This document shows, in pieces, positions 22,301 to 33,507 of a stretch of DNA of 64,000 nucleotides. Both the position numbers and the translations under genes were made by a program. Origin of the DNA: Luidia sarsii. Taxonomy: Eukaryota; Echinodermata; Asteroidea; Paxillosida; Luidiidae. The stretch spans positions 8,736,270 through 8,800,269 of the forward strand of contig OX465113.1 of the NCBI GenBank assembly GCA_949987565.1, read 5' to 3'. Positions within the stretch are counted from its first letter, which is position 1, and each line of letters begins with the position of its first letter. The notes below the pieces were generated by a model. That model made no database searches, had not been told where the DNA came from, and saw only the letters and a list, made by a program, of their open reading frames with translations.

Positions 22301-25023
22301 AAAGATATATTGATTATTGTCAATGTACAAGTTTGCAATGGGCCAAGCTGAGATCCTGACTATTTCAAGTTCCTATTAACAGCTGCCATTCATTAACAGT
22401 ACACATCATACTACATTGATCTAATTGCAGATGTAGGCAAATTGTTCTACTTACTCTGAAAGAGTCTGGTCATGAAGGCTGCTTTGGTAGAAGCGCTCCA
22501 TTTTGTCTTGGCTGTCTGCATAAAGGATTCTCTTCAAATGAGAAAGGTGATTAGGACGGTCGTTTTGGGGGATAGCATTTTTGTTGTCCCACAACCACCT
22601 CCAAGTGGCGTGCAACACATGAAAGGCACACGGCAGACATGTAGCATTGGGGAAAACAGAACGGATTGCATTGTGCTCAGCTGTACTATCATCAGTCATA
22701 AAAATCTTGGGGCCTTGCAGACCTCTGCCCCCAAAGCACTGCTCAGGCAGGATGCTGGTGTATAACTTCAATGCATGTGATTGTCGCCTGTGACTCTGAT
22801 GATGTGATGAGGAAACCAAGAGGTAATCCCCCAACACAGCTATGGGTTAGTAGTAAAAAAACACTACACCCATGTCTGTCCATATTTGAAGATGCATCCA
22901 TGAAGCACATCTCTCCAGCATGTTTGAGGTGTTTATGAACTCGCTGCATCAAGGGAGTGCAAATAGCCACAGCCAGCTGGTCGTTTTGGAAGTTTGTCGC
23001 CATGCATGTAGTTCCCATCTCAGCGTTATACTTTCTGGTGTATTCTTCCAAGCTTGCTACCATTTCTGCCCCTGATGCTTCTCCGTACTCTTCATTGAAT
23101 ACCTTCCTGTACAGTCTATGAAACATGATCAGAAAAAATAAAAACTAGTTACGTTTCTTCCATACCCTTTTCATATTGTCATATTTTCATTCTATCCTAC
23201 AAAAGTTTTATGTGAATCAGTTACTTAGATTGTCCCGTTATATACACATATATATCATTTTTCCCTGCATGAAAGTACTTGATTTACATGTACCTGCTTT
23301 ATAATTTACTCATTCCATTATATTCTTGACATTTTATGAGAGATGTTGAACACCTTGCTTTGGGAAATTTCTTTTGTTATTTTGTTCTTTCTTGTACGGG
23401 TTTACTAAGTAAATAGAATAGTTGTCTCGTCAGCACTGACTACAAGACAGCAAGCCACAATACCTGTAGACATACTGAATGTCGGTACAAATTGCCCTGT
23501 CTGCTGCATACATTGGATATCTATCACCATGTTTCATCTGAAGTTGGTATTTCAGCATCTCATCAGCAGCGGTTGGGCTGTACGTACTTCCTCTTGAACA
23601 AGGCTTCAAGAGATGCTGATGCCTCTTCTGATACATCCCTGAACTTCAGCGCATCAGCACAGAAAACTTGATGGTTGTGGGTATACCTCAAAACTATTTC
23701 AGTTGGGTATTGAGGCAGGTGGATATCCTTGCTGTTAAAACAAATTAAATTATAAAATTTCAAATATGAGTAATGGAATACAAGTGGCCTCACCAACTGT
23801 ACATCCAATGGGTTTGTTTTAAATTGACATTATATTTGCAAAATTGCACAGATAAAATTTTGTGGTAATCCTTTCAAATTTCGTGGTAATATAAAGAGGT
23901 TTGGTCTTCATAATAGATAGTGGACCCTTCTTCCAGGCATTGCCAGCTGTACTATGTAAAGGTCTGCATAAAAGATCAATACTACTTTTGTAACTTGAAA
24001 GACATCAGTCTGCAAATGATTTCAATCATGTATCCAGGTGTGTGGTGCAAACTTTATGTAAAGCAAAACTGCAAAGCTTCAAATCGACAATTTGTAGTAA
24101 AGGGTGCTACATAAAATTCTTTTCTGACCTCCCTGATGTGGAGACTTTTTTGAGTAAATACAGTAGTCTACTTATGAATGAGTTTCTGGAAATAAGTCTT
24201 ACTAGTGTTTCCGTGACTTGCTGGAGACAGCCTTGATGGTAACCATCATATCTGCATTGCAGCCAGTGTTCTTTGAGTGAACTCTTCGCTTTGAGTTGGT
24301 GGTCACACTTTCAGGTCTTGTGTTGTGATGGCAGCGAAACAATTTCTGAAGGACATGTTCACCATTTTTAGATACATGTAATTTTTTGTTAGGATATAGG
24401 GGCCTAGAGTTAGTGCTTGGGTATATATTTGGTTAAAGTCTCCTTGGGATGAATTATCCACTGAAAGATGGTTTGGCATATTGAGGGATAAACTGTTACT
24501 CAAAGATATAGTTAAAAAAAGAGCAAATGCACTACAACTGATGAGTAAAAAAATTGCTCAAATTAAGAATAAACTAATGATGGTAAGGAAAAATTCATCA
24601 AAAGAAGAAAAGGGGGGAAAAGGAACCTTGTGGTTTTCCACCTGGATATTACATTGATGTTTGGGGTTATGTAATAGTGCCAATCTTTTTTAAACTGAAC
24701 ACTGACAATACTTCCACACAAAATCAGTAATTCAGTATGTTTCATCATGCAAAATGTGCTTCAAAACTGAACAGCCTGCATTTAATCTAAATTCTAAATT
24801 GTACCTTGAACTGTACAAGTTTTCCCAATCTGGGGTATGACCTCTTTACTCTCCATGTGGTGGAGGACACTCTCTGGAACTCTCTGATCCATGTCAGAAC
24901 CTCTTCCTCTTTCAAACAAGGAAGTTGTAATGTAGCAGTAAAACAAGCTTCGCTGCTGATGCATGTCGGTGGTTCCGGGTTTATCTCACAAACATGGTAC
25001 GGGAGCAGTGTAGGAATGAGCTT
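19366..25023 (-). pseudogene. MULE transposase gene with SWIM zinc finger, two frameshifts
   Basis: Minus-strand exons with consistent phases: 25023-24805 (WIREFQRVSSTTWRVKR region), 23731-23461 (YTHNHQ and ADALKFRDVSEEA, then SPTAADEM), 23115-22455, 22280-21968, 21564-21348, 21157-20930, 19853-19366 (stop). The 23115-22455 exon holds the catalytic core: FMDASSNMDR, then IFMTDDSTAEHNAI, then the C-x-x-H segment LPCAFHVLHATWRWL. The 21564-21348 exon has a SWIM finger (CTCQ...GPCKH). Two breaks are visible. A 4-bp direct duplication, GTACGTAC at 23580-23587, shifts the frame between FKRK and YSPTAADEM. An extra base at about 22775 shifts it between ATIT and ALKLYTSILPEQ. An exon bridging 24805 and 23731 is expected but was not found. 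A possible first exon (ATG at 26011-26009, donor after 25986) does not join in phase. Microsatellite CAAGCAAG/CAGACAGA at 19895-20030 lies in the last intron. Confidence 0.85.
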
Positions 25024-25699
25024 CTGTCAAGAAAGATGCATCAGAAAATTAAACATGAAAAAAAAACATGGTGGGAAGAAAACAAATGCACTTTGTGTTG
25101 AAAAAGAAATGAACAATAGAATGGATTATATAGACTAATCTGACAAGACACCATACGCATGCGGTGGCATCGGGCTTTCATCCGCATTCCTTAGCGACAA
25201 ATAATTATTAGTCAAGGTAGCATGCCACGCGCGCATAACATCTGTGCGTGACCAGTAATGGCTTCTAATTCTTGTCATGCTGGTTCTTGAATTACAGTAT
25301 AGCTAACTAATAGCCTACCATGAAAGAAAGGCTTCATTAAGGCGAGATTTCCCAAAACGGTGACGAATGTCACCGTTTCTGCTTGGAGTGACCTTTTCAG
25401 GCATCAAGAACTCAGTAACGTGCCCAAAGTAAAAGTAGTTTAAGCAGTGTAGTGAAAATGTTGAAGCATGGAAAGGTTTCCATAAACATTCACTAAAATG
25501 ACTTATATTCCTCCTAAATAACTACTCACCCTCAAGAAATTAATTGAGTGTCATAAATGACAATGAAACTTGAAAGATAAGCAGTGATAAAATACATGTA
25601 TTTTCACTGGAGACACTTCGTACATGTAAAGTATATGGAGCATCGTAGTACACTATAATATCTTCCTAAGGAAACAAGGACTAAAAGAGAATTTTCAAG

Positions 25700-25850
25700 A
25701 TGGCGAGTCTCAAACTTTATGACTTAGGCTAGCCTAGTACTAGTAGTACTAGTAGGCATGCATCAGTACTACACAAAAGTGCTACTGTACCACTACTACT
25801 ACTGAGTACTAGTACTAGTAGTAGTAGTAGTACTAGCCTAAGCCTTCTGC
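25700..25850. repeat. CTAGTA/CAGTAC palindromic cluster
   Basis: GCCTAGTACTAGTAGTACTAG near 25730 and its approximate inverse ending ACTAGCCTAAG near 25842 form a hairpin-prone region. It lies between the MULE right TIR and the first recognised transposase exon. Confidence 0.6.
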
Positions 25851-26138
25851 AGTATCGTACTTTCGTAGGCATGTCATGCATATGCGCATGCATGTGTGAC
25901 ATGACGTGAAGATAAACTAGAGCAATGTCGCGACACAGAACTGTACAAAATTGATCTGTTGATGGAACAAATCACTGCCACTTACCTCGATGCTTTCTGG
26001 TTATGAGACATTTCTACAGCTGTCGTAAACACTGTTCACAGTCACAGTGTTACAGCTTAGGTGCCGCTGACTTCCTCCATGCTGTAAGATGCTATGGTAT
26101 TCTCGTACAGCGCGCCAAAGGTCAAAGAAAAACTTGTG

Positions 26139-26229
26139 TGACCTCTAATGCATAATGCATTAGCAACAGGCCAATTGGAGCGCTGTATTGTCGACCCATA
26201 TCCAGCGTGTGGTACGGAAAAAAAATCGC
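26139..26229. repeat. Right terminal inverted repeat of the MULE
   Basis: 91 bp from TGACCTC to AAAATCGC, reverse complement of 18666-18757. Followed at once by ACCCGGGTC. Confidence 0.88.
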
Positions 26230-26246
26230 ACCCGGGTCAACCCCTG

Positions 26247-26470
26247 TCGCGTATTATTTTTTTTCCCAGCATGAGAAAGACCATCATTTAACTTTAACGC
26301 TTGCCATTGGTTGGAATTCTCCACGCTTTCTGCACAGCCAATTAGGCTTTCTGCATAGCGAATGCAACGTACGTGAACAATCTGAGTCACCTGAGACTCA
26401 ATTCTTCATACTTTGTGCACAAACATTTTGGCCCATAGCGTTTTGTGGTACGGAAAAAATATCGCGTCCG
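26247..26470. mobile_element. Possible MULE-derived MITE abutting the larger MULE
   Basis: The left end, GTCGCGTATTATTTTTTTTC, and the right end read inward, GACGCGATATTTTTTCCGTA, resemble each other and the TIR of the neighbouring MULE. Interior of about 210 bp, non-coding. Confidence 0.5.
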
Positions 26471-26639
26471 GGGAACACTTTGATCCAGGTAATTCTGTCT
26501 GGCCCCAACATTTAGCGGGGGGGGGGGGTGGGCAGAATTAGCCTTCACGCATTGACGTAGTCTTTTCGCTCCAGGAAATGACGACAGACAAAATGCACTT
26601 GAAATGATATGATGGACAAGGGTATTACAGACTAGTATA

Positions 26640-26850
26640 TAGAGGAAGGAAGGGGGAGGCAGGGAGGGACACGGGGATGAAGGGAGACAGGCAGGGAGGG
26701 AGGCAGGCAAGGAGGCAGGCAAGGAGGCAGGAAGGGAGGACGGCAGACATGCAGGGAGGCAGGGAGGGGGCAGGAAGGGAGGAAGGCAGGCAGGGACGAA
26801 GGGAGGGGGCAGGGAGGGAGGAAGGCAGACTGGCAGGCAGGCAGGCATTT
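26640..26850 (+). repeat. GGCAGGGAGG-type minisatellite
   Basis: About 210 bp of GGAGGCAGGCAAGGAGGCAGG and variants, directly next to the 3' end of the LINE at 26851. Compositionally like the array inside the same LINE at 31078-33225. Confidence 0.85.
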
Positions 26851-26981
26851 GCATTTTAAACTGGAACTTTATTGCCACAAAATTATTACAAACATATATT
26901 GCAAATAAATAAAAGGACAGTTCCAGTCGACAGACATTAGGTTACAAGAACATGGTTATAATGCTGAAGAAAAATCTTTGT

Positions 26982-27950
26982 CTACAACATCCAAATAAAT
27001 TGTGAATCTTGTAACATAAATATGGCGTCGTTATTGGCCCACTTTGTTTTGAAACTGGAAAGGTCGTTAGATGATTTATAAAGCAGAAATTCAGACATAA
27101 TTTTGTACTTTATGCGGTTCTGCCAAATAAAGAAATGATCACAGAAATTTACCTTTACATATAAATGATAAAGTACATGTTTAAAACTCATTATAAGGTA
27201 ATTACAGAGACGGACAACCTCAGGCGGGCGACCTCTGGCGTGTGGGACAAGCATCCAATAATGGGTGAAGTCCAGAGTTGAGTCTGGGAGCAGTCTGTGG
27301 GAGCAGAGTATGGAGTAGTGTGAGTGATGGCTGTATGGCTGGGCAGGTGATGAAAAGATGGGTGATGGTCCCCTCGTCACCGCACCAACCGCACTGCCGG
27401 GGGGATGTCGGGGTCTATGTGGTGTAAAACTTGAAGAGACGGCAGGATGTTGTGGAGGAGCCTGTACTGGGCGTCTCCCTCTCGTTTTGAAGTCGGAAGT
27501 TGGTAAACGTTTTTCCATTGAATGCGTTTATCTTCCGGGATGTGCCCAGTCCGTTGTAGATAAATGGGAGTAGTGGGCGGCAAGGAGTTGAATGTACCAT
27601 TGAAAGATTCGTAAATGGTTTTGGAATTTGCAGTCAGCCCGTCCGTGTCAACCAAGATCTTGATATCAAGGGACACGGGGCAATGAGCGTCGTCGGCTGA
27701 CTGCTGCGTTGTTGTTGTTGTTGGCTTCATACGGTGCCTGGTGGTGAGCACCGGAGAGATGATGGCTTGGATGTCCTCCACGTCCCTGGAGAGACACCTG
27801 GCAGACAGTCGGACAGCGGTCGCTGTCTGGAAATGTTCGGCAGGGAGCCAAGTTCCATTGTCGTCATAGTTCGAACACGTGTCCACTTCGCTCACGTGTT
27901 TGAAACGTGCTCGTATGAGGGCCCCTCTGTTCATATAGATATTTCAAGGA
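26982..27950 (-). pseudogene. LINE ORF2, post-RT C-terminal region
   Basis: Minus strand. GALIRARFKHVSEVDTCSNY is the pre-RT segment, joined directly to post-RT sequence (WKNVYQLPTSKREGDAQYRL, LHNILPSLQVLHHIDPDIPP). A frame change follows near 27400, then ITHLFITCPA and NYLIMSFKHVLYHLYVK up to the stop at 26982. The zinc-binding C-terminal region typical of L1-clade ORF2 seems partly kept. Non-functional because the RT is absent. Confidence 0.75.
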
Positions 27951-27961
27951 ATTGATATTTT

Positions 27962-28636
27962 CTTTAACCACTTCGCGCCGGGGGGGTTTTCAGCGCCGAT
28001 GACCGCCATACGGGTTTTTTTGAACAATGCATCATTTTAAAATCTTGCTAAAACAATCGGAACAATATATTTCTGTGAAATAAATCGATAAGGGTATACT
28101 ATGGTACAAGAGAGTAAAACCTGGCACAATTCGGACGTAGTTGTGGCTTTTGTCAAGAGATTATCCGTTCGAAAAAGGGCCCTTTGTGCGTCGTCAGTGG
28201 ACCGTAACGGACTTGTGTGTGTGCGTACACGCGTACGCTGCTGACAATCCCTGACCGCAGACTCCAGCCTCCACTCCAGGCAGTCAAATCTTCGAGTTGG
28301 TCGGCCACAAACGAGCGTACAGATTACGGTAAAGAATGTGGGGGGAATTCCAATGCCAGACCGACAACCGTTGGGCTGTGTGGCATGCAAAGACAATGTC
28401 CCCCGCGTGCTTTCAGCTGCAGCGCGGTATCCCTCGATCCTCCACAGTAAAAGTCCCACAATTGCACAATTACTGCTGCTAATCTTACAATTCATGTGGC
28501 AACTTGCGTCAAAAAGGGTCTTTGTACTGATTCGTATTGCTTTGTTCTAAGCTGAAAAGAGTCTTTGTTTAGTTTGCAAAGGCAATCCAATTGACCTCCG
28601 GATTCGGAGGTCCCGGCGCGAAGTGGTTTTAAGGGT
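27962..28636. mobile_element. TTAA-flanked (piggyBac-like) non-autonomous element inside the LINE
   Basis: The left end, TTAACCACTTCGCGCCGGG, and the right end, CCCGGCGCGAAGTGG then TTTTAA, form inverted repeats with TTAA at both edges. Removing the element reconnects LINE ORF2 reading ...STETRNTLK with the GALIRARF segment. About 670 bp with no transposase recognised; minus-strand open frame 28495-28037 lies inside it and resembles nothing I know. Confidence 0.7.
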
Positions 28637-28720
28637 GTTCCGGGTTTCGGTTGATAACAAAGAAGACGAATTGAGCTCTTCAATCTTATCATTAAGGATC
28701 TTTGCAGCCCGTCTTTTGTT

Positions 28721-29665
28721 CTAAGCATTCTTAGCGCCGAGCATCTGAGAAAGGGTTTTAATGTTTCGTTTTCCAATGTCCCACCAGGTTCCTAAGTCGC
28801 TGAAATTGGATTTCTGAAGGCGCCATTGTTGCAGGAAAAGGGTGACACAATCTGTGTACTCTTTGTTTTGAAGGAGAGAGTTGTTAAAGTGCCAATGCGA
28901 ACTTCCACTTAACTTAACGCAGGATGTTTTTAGTTTCATGGAAACGGAGCTGTGGTCTGAAATGGCGCAAGCCACCATGTTGCAAGCCGAGACAGCCGGC
29001 AAAAGTTCATTGGAGAGGAGAAATTTGTCAAGTCTAGCTTTAGACATGGGCCTACAGCCATCATTGTCATGTCTGTTGCGAAACCGAGTGTACTCCTGGC
29101 TGGTTGGGTATCGCCTGCGCCAAACGTCGCAGACTCTAATTTCATCGAACGAGTTTTGTAGGGCTTGAGCGATTTTGTGTCTTTTTTCGACAGGGTTGCG
29201 GAAGCGATCAAGGGTGGGATTTACCGTACAGTTGAGGTCACCTCCAATGATAAAAGAACCATCGGTGTGACCCGAAGAGTGGGAGAGGAAAGACTGGATG
29301 CATTCTTTCGCTTTTGCATCCATCTGGGGGATAAGAAAGTTATATAAATGAAATACGCCATTTCCAGCCTTGAATTTTTTATATAAAAGATGGTTTGGAA
29401 AAACGACGGTTGTTGTTAAGATGTCAAGATAGGGGCCGTTCTTGAAAAGCGTTGCAACACCAGTGCCTCGCGAGTCACTCTGCGCGCAGTGGACGCTATA
29501 GGGCCAATGAGACCAGCACGAAGAATAATTGTTCAAATTGTTCGTTTCCTGCAGGAGAACAACATCCGAGTTATTTAAGTTGAGGTCTACATAAGTACAA
29601 ACACTAATGTTTTTTAACACTTCTGAGCACCCGCCGGTGTTCAACGTGGCGATAATTAGTGCCAT
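28721..29665 (-). pseudogene. LINE ORF2 N-terminal AP-like endonuclease domain
   Basis: Start MALIIATLNTGG at 29665. All active-site landmarks of the EEP family are present: N9 in ATLNTGG, E40 in LLQETN, GGDLNC with D143 and N145, RLDKFLL near 211-217, and SDHSSV with D237 and H238. The frame stops at 28721 after GKRNIKTLSQMLGAKNA and continues in another frame (AAKILNDKIEELNSS). This nicks target DNA for target-primed reverse transcription. The domain looks intact, but the element has no RT. Confidence 0.85.
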
Positions 29666-30399
29666 GATAACAAAAAAAAGACAACACAAAATTATTCATT
29701 GTTACACGTGGGACGGGAGTCGTCGGGTTGAAGCCTATCAATCAAATGGCTCACCCTCCGTTGTTGTCGTCTCAACAAAATAGGGTTACTTCGCACTGAC
29801 TTAAGTTGCTGTACCGACCAGACCCGGAATATTGCTGGTAAATTTCCGGGCGACCCTATCAGCTCTCTTGCTTGTTTTCACAGACTTGAGGAATTTGATC
29901 TTATCATCTTCATCAAGTGGGCCTCGCTGAAAGTTGAGGCCAGAGAGCATATCCTCATCCGGAGTGGACTGACTCGTATCTGACGAGACAGATTCACGGT
30001 CGGAGTTGTCTTGCTCGTCCATGGGAGTGCATGGAGGGGAGGACGGCATAGACTGTGAGGGAGGGGTGGGGATGATGGTAGTAGGGGGGTCATTGGAAAA
30101 GGGATCTCATCCGAGGACACCTTTCTCTTCTTTCTGGCAACCACCATAGAAAAGAGTGGTCGCTCTTGTTGTCGAGAGACAGAAGGCGGCGACCAAAAAG
30201 GTCGGGGGGTAGCGGGTTCATGTTCGTCCCCCGTTGCCATCTGGGCGTTACGGGTGGGGGTCTGAGGCCGAGAACTGGGGCCTGCTTTGTCAGGGGGTAT
30301 GGTCGTGGACGAGGGAGGGGGGGGGGAGTGGTGGGCTGAGGGGGAGCAGGCTCGGCTGATGCAGGCTGAGTAGTGATGAGGGGTCGGATGGAAGCGGAC

Positions 30400-30870
30400 G
30401 GTATGGGAGTGGATCGGGTTGGTGTGGATCTGGTAGTAGGGGGTCGGGTAGGAGTGGATTGGGCAGGGGCGGGTTGGGTAGGAGTTGATTGGGTAGGGGC
30501 GGGTCGGGTAGGAGTTGATCGGCTGGTAGTGGATCGGGTAGGAGTTGATTGGGTAGGAGCGGGTCGGGTAGGAGTTGATCGACTGGTAGTGGGTCGGGTA
30601 GGAGTTGATTGGGTAGGGGCGGGTCGGGTAGGAGTTGATTGGGAAGGAGCGGGTCGGGTAGGAGTGGATTGGGTAGGGACGGATCGGGGAGGGGTGGACG
30701 GGGTAGGGGCGGATCGGGTAGGAGTAGATTGGGTAGAGACGGATCGGGCAGGGGTGGACGAGGTAGGGGCGGGTCGGGTAGGAGTTGATTGGGAAGGAGC
30801 AGATCGGGTAGGAGTGGATTGGGTAGGAGCGGGTCGGGAAGGAGTGGATTTGGAAGGGGCAGTAGCACTA
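30400..30870 (+). repeat. 30-bp minisatellite within LINE ORF1
   Basis: The unit GGAGTTGATTGGGTAGGGGC with GGGTCGGGTA (30 bp, 10 codons) repeats about 15 times with variants. On the minus strand it encodes a proline-rich decapeptide, LLPDPLLPNQ-like. Confidence 0.9.
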
Positions 30871-31077
30871 GCAGCTGTTGGACGAGGGGAAGGTGACTGG
30901 GAAGGTTCAGAGATAGGTGACGGGGACTGTGGGGAGTGCGGTCTTTTGGAGCCAGATTTGCTGTGGGCGAAGATCGACCGGGGGCGGATTTAGAGGGTTG
31001 GTGTCACTGGTAGGCTCACCCGTGCACTTGGTCTTCTTGCACGCTTTACTGAGGTGGCCTACCTCACCGCAGTTAAA

Positions 31078-33225
31078 AAGGAGGCAGGCAGGGCAGACAG
31101 GGAAGGCAGGGCAGGCAGACAGGGCAGGCAGGCCGGGAGAGAGGCAGGGAGTAAAGGAGGCAGACAGGGCAGACAGGCCGGGAGAGAGGCAGGGAGTAAA
31201 GGAGGCAGGCAGGCCGGGAGAGAGGCAGGGAGTAAAGGAGGCAGGCAGGCCGGGAGAGAGGCAGGCAGACAGGGCAGACAGGGCAGGCAGGGCAGGTAGA
31301 CAGGACAGGCAGGCCGGGAGAGAGGCAGGCGGACAGGGCAGACAGGGAAGACAGGGCAGGCAGGGCAGGCTGACAGGGCAGGTAGGCCGGGAGAGAGGCA
31401 GGGAGTAAAGGAGACAGGCAGGGCAGACAGGGCAGGCAGACAGGGCAGGCAGGGCAGGCAGACAGGGCAGGCAGGCCGGGAGAGAGGCAGGGAGTAAAGG
31501 AGGCAGACAGGGCAGACAGGGCAGGCAGACAGGACAGGCAGGCCGGGTGAGAGGCAGGGAGTAAAGGAGACAGGCAGGGCAGGCAGGGCAGGCAGGGCAG
31601 GCAGACAGGGCAGGCAGGCCGGGAGAGAGCCAGGGAGTAAAGGAGGCAGACAGGGCAGACAGGGCAGGCAGGGCAGGCAGACAGGGCAGGCAGGCCGGGA
31701 GAGAGGCAGGGAGTAAAGGAGGCAGGCAGGGCGGGAGAGAGGCAGGCAGACAGGGCAGGCAGGGCAGGCAGACAGGGCAGGCAGGCCGGGAGAGAGGCAG
31801 GGAGTAAAGGAGGCAGGCAGGCCGGGAGAGAGGCAGGCAGACAGGGCAGGCAGGCCGGGAGAGAGGCAGGGAGTAAAGGAGGCAGGCAGGCCGGGAGAGA
31901 GGCAGGCAGGCAGGGCAGGCAGGGCAGGCAGGGCAGGCAGGCAGACAGGGCAGGCAGGCCGGGAAAGAGGCAGGGAGTAAAGGAGGCAGACAGGGCAGGC
32001 AGGGCAGGCAGACAGGGCAGGCAGGCCGGGAGAGAGGCAGGGAGTAAAGGAGGCAGGCAGGGCAGGCAGGGCAGGCAGGGCAGGCAGACAGACAGGGCAG
32101 GCAGGCCGGGAGAGAGGCAGGGAGTAAAGGAGGCAGGCAGGCCGGGAGAGAGGCAGGCAGACAGGGCAGACAGGGCAGGCAGGGCAGGCAGACAGGGCAG
32201 GCAGGCCGGGAGAGAGGCAGGGAGTAAAGGAGGCAGGCAGGGCAGGCAGGGCAGGCAGGGCAGGCAGACAGACAGGGCAGGCAGGCCGGGAGAGAGGCAG
32301 GGAGTAAAGGAGGCAGGCAGGCCGGGAGAGAGGCAGGCAGGCAGGGCAGGCAGGGCAGGCAGACAGGGCAGGCAGGCCGGGAAAGAGGCAGGGAGTAAAG
32401 GAGGCAGACAGGGCAGGCAGGGCAGGCAGACAGGGCAGGCAGGGCAGGCAGACAGGGCAGGCAGGCAGGGCAGACAGGGCAGGCAGACAGGGCAGGCAGG
32501 GCAGGCAGACAGGGCAGGCAGGGCAGGCAGACAGGGCAGGCAGGCAGGGCAGGCAGGGCAGGCAGACAGGGCAGGCAGGCCGGGAGAGAGGCAGGGAGTA
32601 AAGGAGGCAGACAGGGCAGGCAGGGCAGGCAGACAGGGCAGGCAGGGCAGGCAGACAGGGCAGGCAGGGCAGGCAGACAGGGCAGGCAGGCAGGGCAGGC
32701 AGGGCAGGCAGACAGGGCAGGCAGGCCGGGAGAGAGGCAGGGAGTAAAGGAGGCAGACAGGGCAGGCAGGGCAGGCAGACAGGGCAGGCAGGCCGGGAGA
32801 GAGGCAGGGAGTAAAGGAGGCAGACAGGCAGGGCAGGCAGGGCAGGGCAGACAGGGCAGACAGGGCAGGCAGGGCAGGCAGGCAGGGCAGGCAGGGCAGG
32901 CAGGGCAGGCAGGCCGGGAGAGAGGCAGGGAGTAAAGGAGGCAGACAGGCCGGGAGAGAGGCAGGCAGACAGGGCAGACAGGGCAGGCAGAGCAGGCAGG
33001 GCAGGGCAGACAGGGCAGACAGGGCAGGCAGGGCAGGCAGGCAGGGCAGGCAGGGCAGGCAGGGCAGGCAGGCCGGGAGAGAGGCAGGGAGTAAAGGAGG
33101 CAGACAGGCCGGGAGAGAGGCAGGCAGACAGGGCAGACAGGGCAGGCAGGGCAGGCAGGGCAGGCAGGGCAGGAAGGGCAGGCAGGCCGGGAGAGAGGCA
33201 GGGAGTAAAGGAGGCAGACAGGCAT
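31078..33225 (+). repeat. 2.1-kb GGCAGGCA minisatellite expanded inside LINE ORF1
   Basis: Irregular units built from GGCAGGCAGGGCAGGCAGAC and CCGGGAGAGAGGCAGGGAGT plus AAAGGAGGCAG. Essentially all subunits are multiples of three, so one minus-strand frame stays open from 33243 to 30907. Encodes CLPCLPCLPA and LLYSLPLSRPAC motifs. Confidence 0.93.
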
Positions 33226-33507
33226 ACCGGGATAATCCGTCATTGTCGTTTCATTTTTTGCGACTATACATGCACCGTGACACCAAGAGCTTGCTTCGCC
33301 GGTCGAAGGTGTGAAACGACCCGGTCGTTAGTCTACGATCCTCGCCAACCCCCACCCCCAGTCTATCGTACCCTGTCAAGAGGATCATCGTCGTGTGACG
33401 AGTTGCAACCCCCCACCCCCATGGCTGTGCCTCGAGCGGCGGTCATTAGTGGGTATACCGCCGTTAAAACACGGAACCAATAGAAGGCGGTGTGCACTGC
33501 ACTCAAT

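Larger units (their letters stand above)
18666..26229 (-). mobile_element. Mutator-like (MULE) DNA transposon, 7.56 kb, with 9-bp target duplication
   Basis: The ends are inverted repeats of about 91 bp starting GCGATTTTTTTT and continuing CCGTACCACACGCTGG. The same 9 bases, ACCCGGGTC, lie directly outside both ends (18657-18665 and 26230-26238), as expected for Mutator-superfamily insertion. Because ACCCGGGT is palindromic, the exact TIR/TSD border is slightly ambiguous. The element encodes a minus-strand spliced transposase with a SWIM zinc finger, and carries an 85-bp tandem array next to its left end. Two frameshifts suggest this copy is no longer autonomous. Confidence 0.88.
26851..33243 (-). 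mobile_element. Tx1/L1-type LINE, internally deleted and carrying satellites
   Basis: On the minus strand the order is ORF1 with zinc knuckle (33243 to 29801), ORF2 starting at 29665 with an AP-type endonuclease, and ORF2 C-terminal sequence ending at 26982. A 3' UTR follows with AATAAAG near 26875. The whole reverse-transcriptase core is missing between the SEVDTCSNY segment and the GTWLPAEHF segment near 27870. A TTAA-flanked element is nested at 27962-28636. The coding parts resemble site-specific or Tx1-like L1 relatives of aquatic animals; family placement is from recognition only. Confidence 0.8.
29801..33243 (-). pseudogene. LINE ORF1 (zinc-knuckle nucleic-acid-binding protein) disrupted by two expanded minisatellites
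   Basis: The minus-strand reading opens with DYPGMPVCLL, then about 700 residues of Cys/Pro/Leu-rich repeat, then LLFNCGEVGHLSKACKKTKC, a CCHC knuckle whose first Cys is displaced. Downstream come EPTSDTNPLNPPPVDL, a stop at 30907, a proline-rich LLPDPLLPN repeat in another frame, and an acidic Ser/Thr-rich C-terminus (MDEQDNSDRES...RKFTSNIPG) ending at 29801. In L1/Tx1 elements ORF1 binds the element RNA. The frame shifts between segments make this a degraded copy. Confidence 0.7.

Noticed and set aside
25980..26011. First exon of the MULE transposase (ATG at 26011-26009, donor GTAAGT)
   Set aside because: Good donor and ATG, but joining it to the exon at 25023 gives a stop after about 20 codons. 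Another exon would be needed, so it is left unassigned.
28037..28495. 152-codon minus-strand open frame as a gene
   Set aside because: It lies within the TTAA element and has no recognisable domain.
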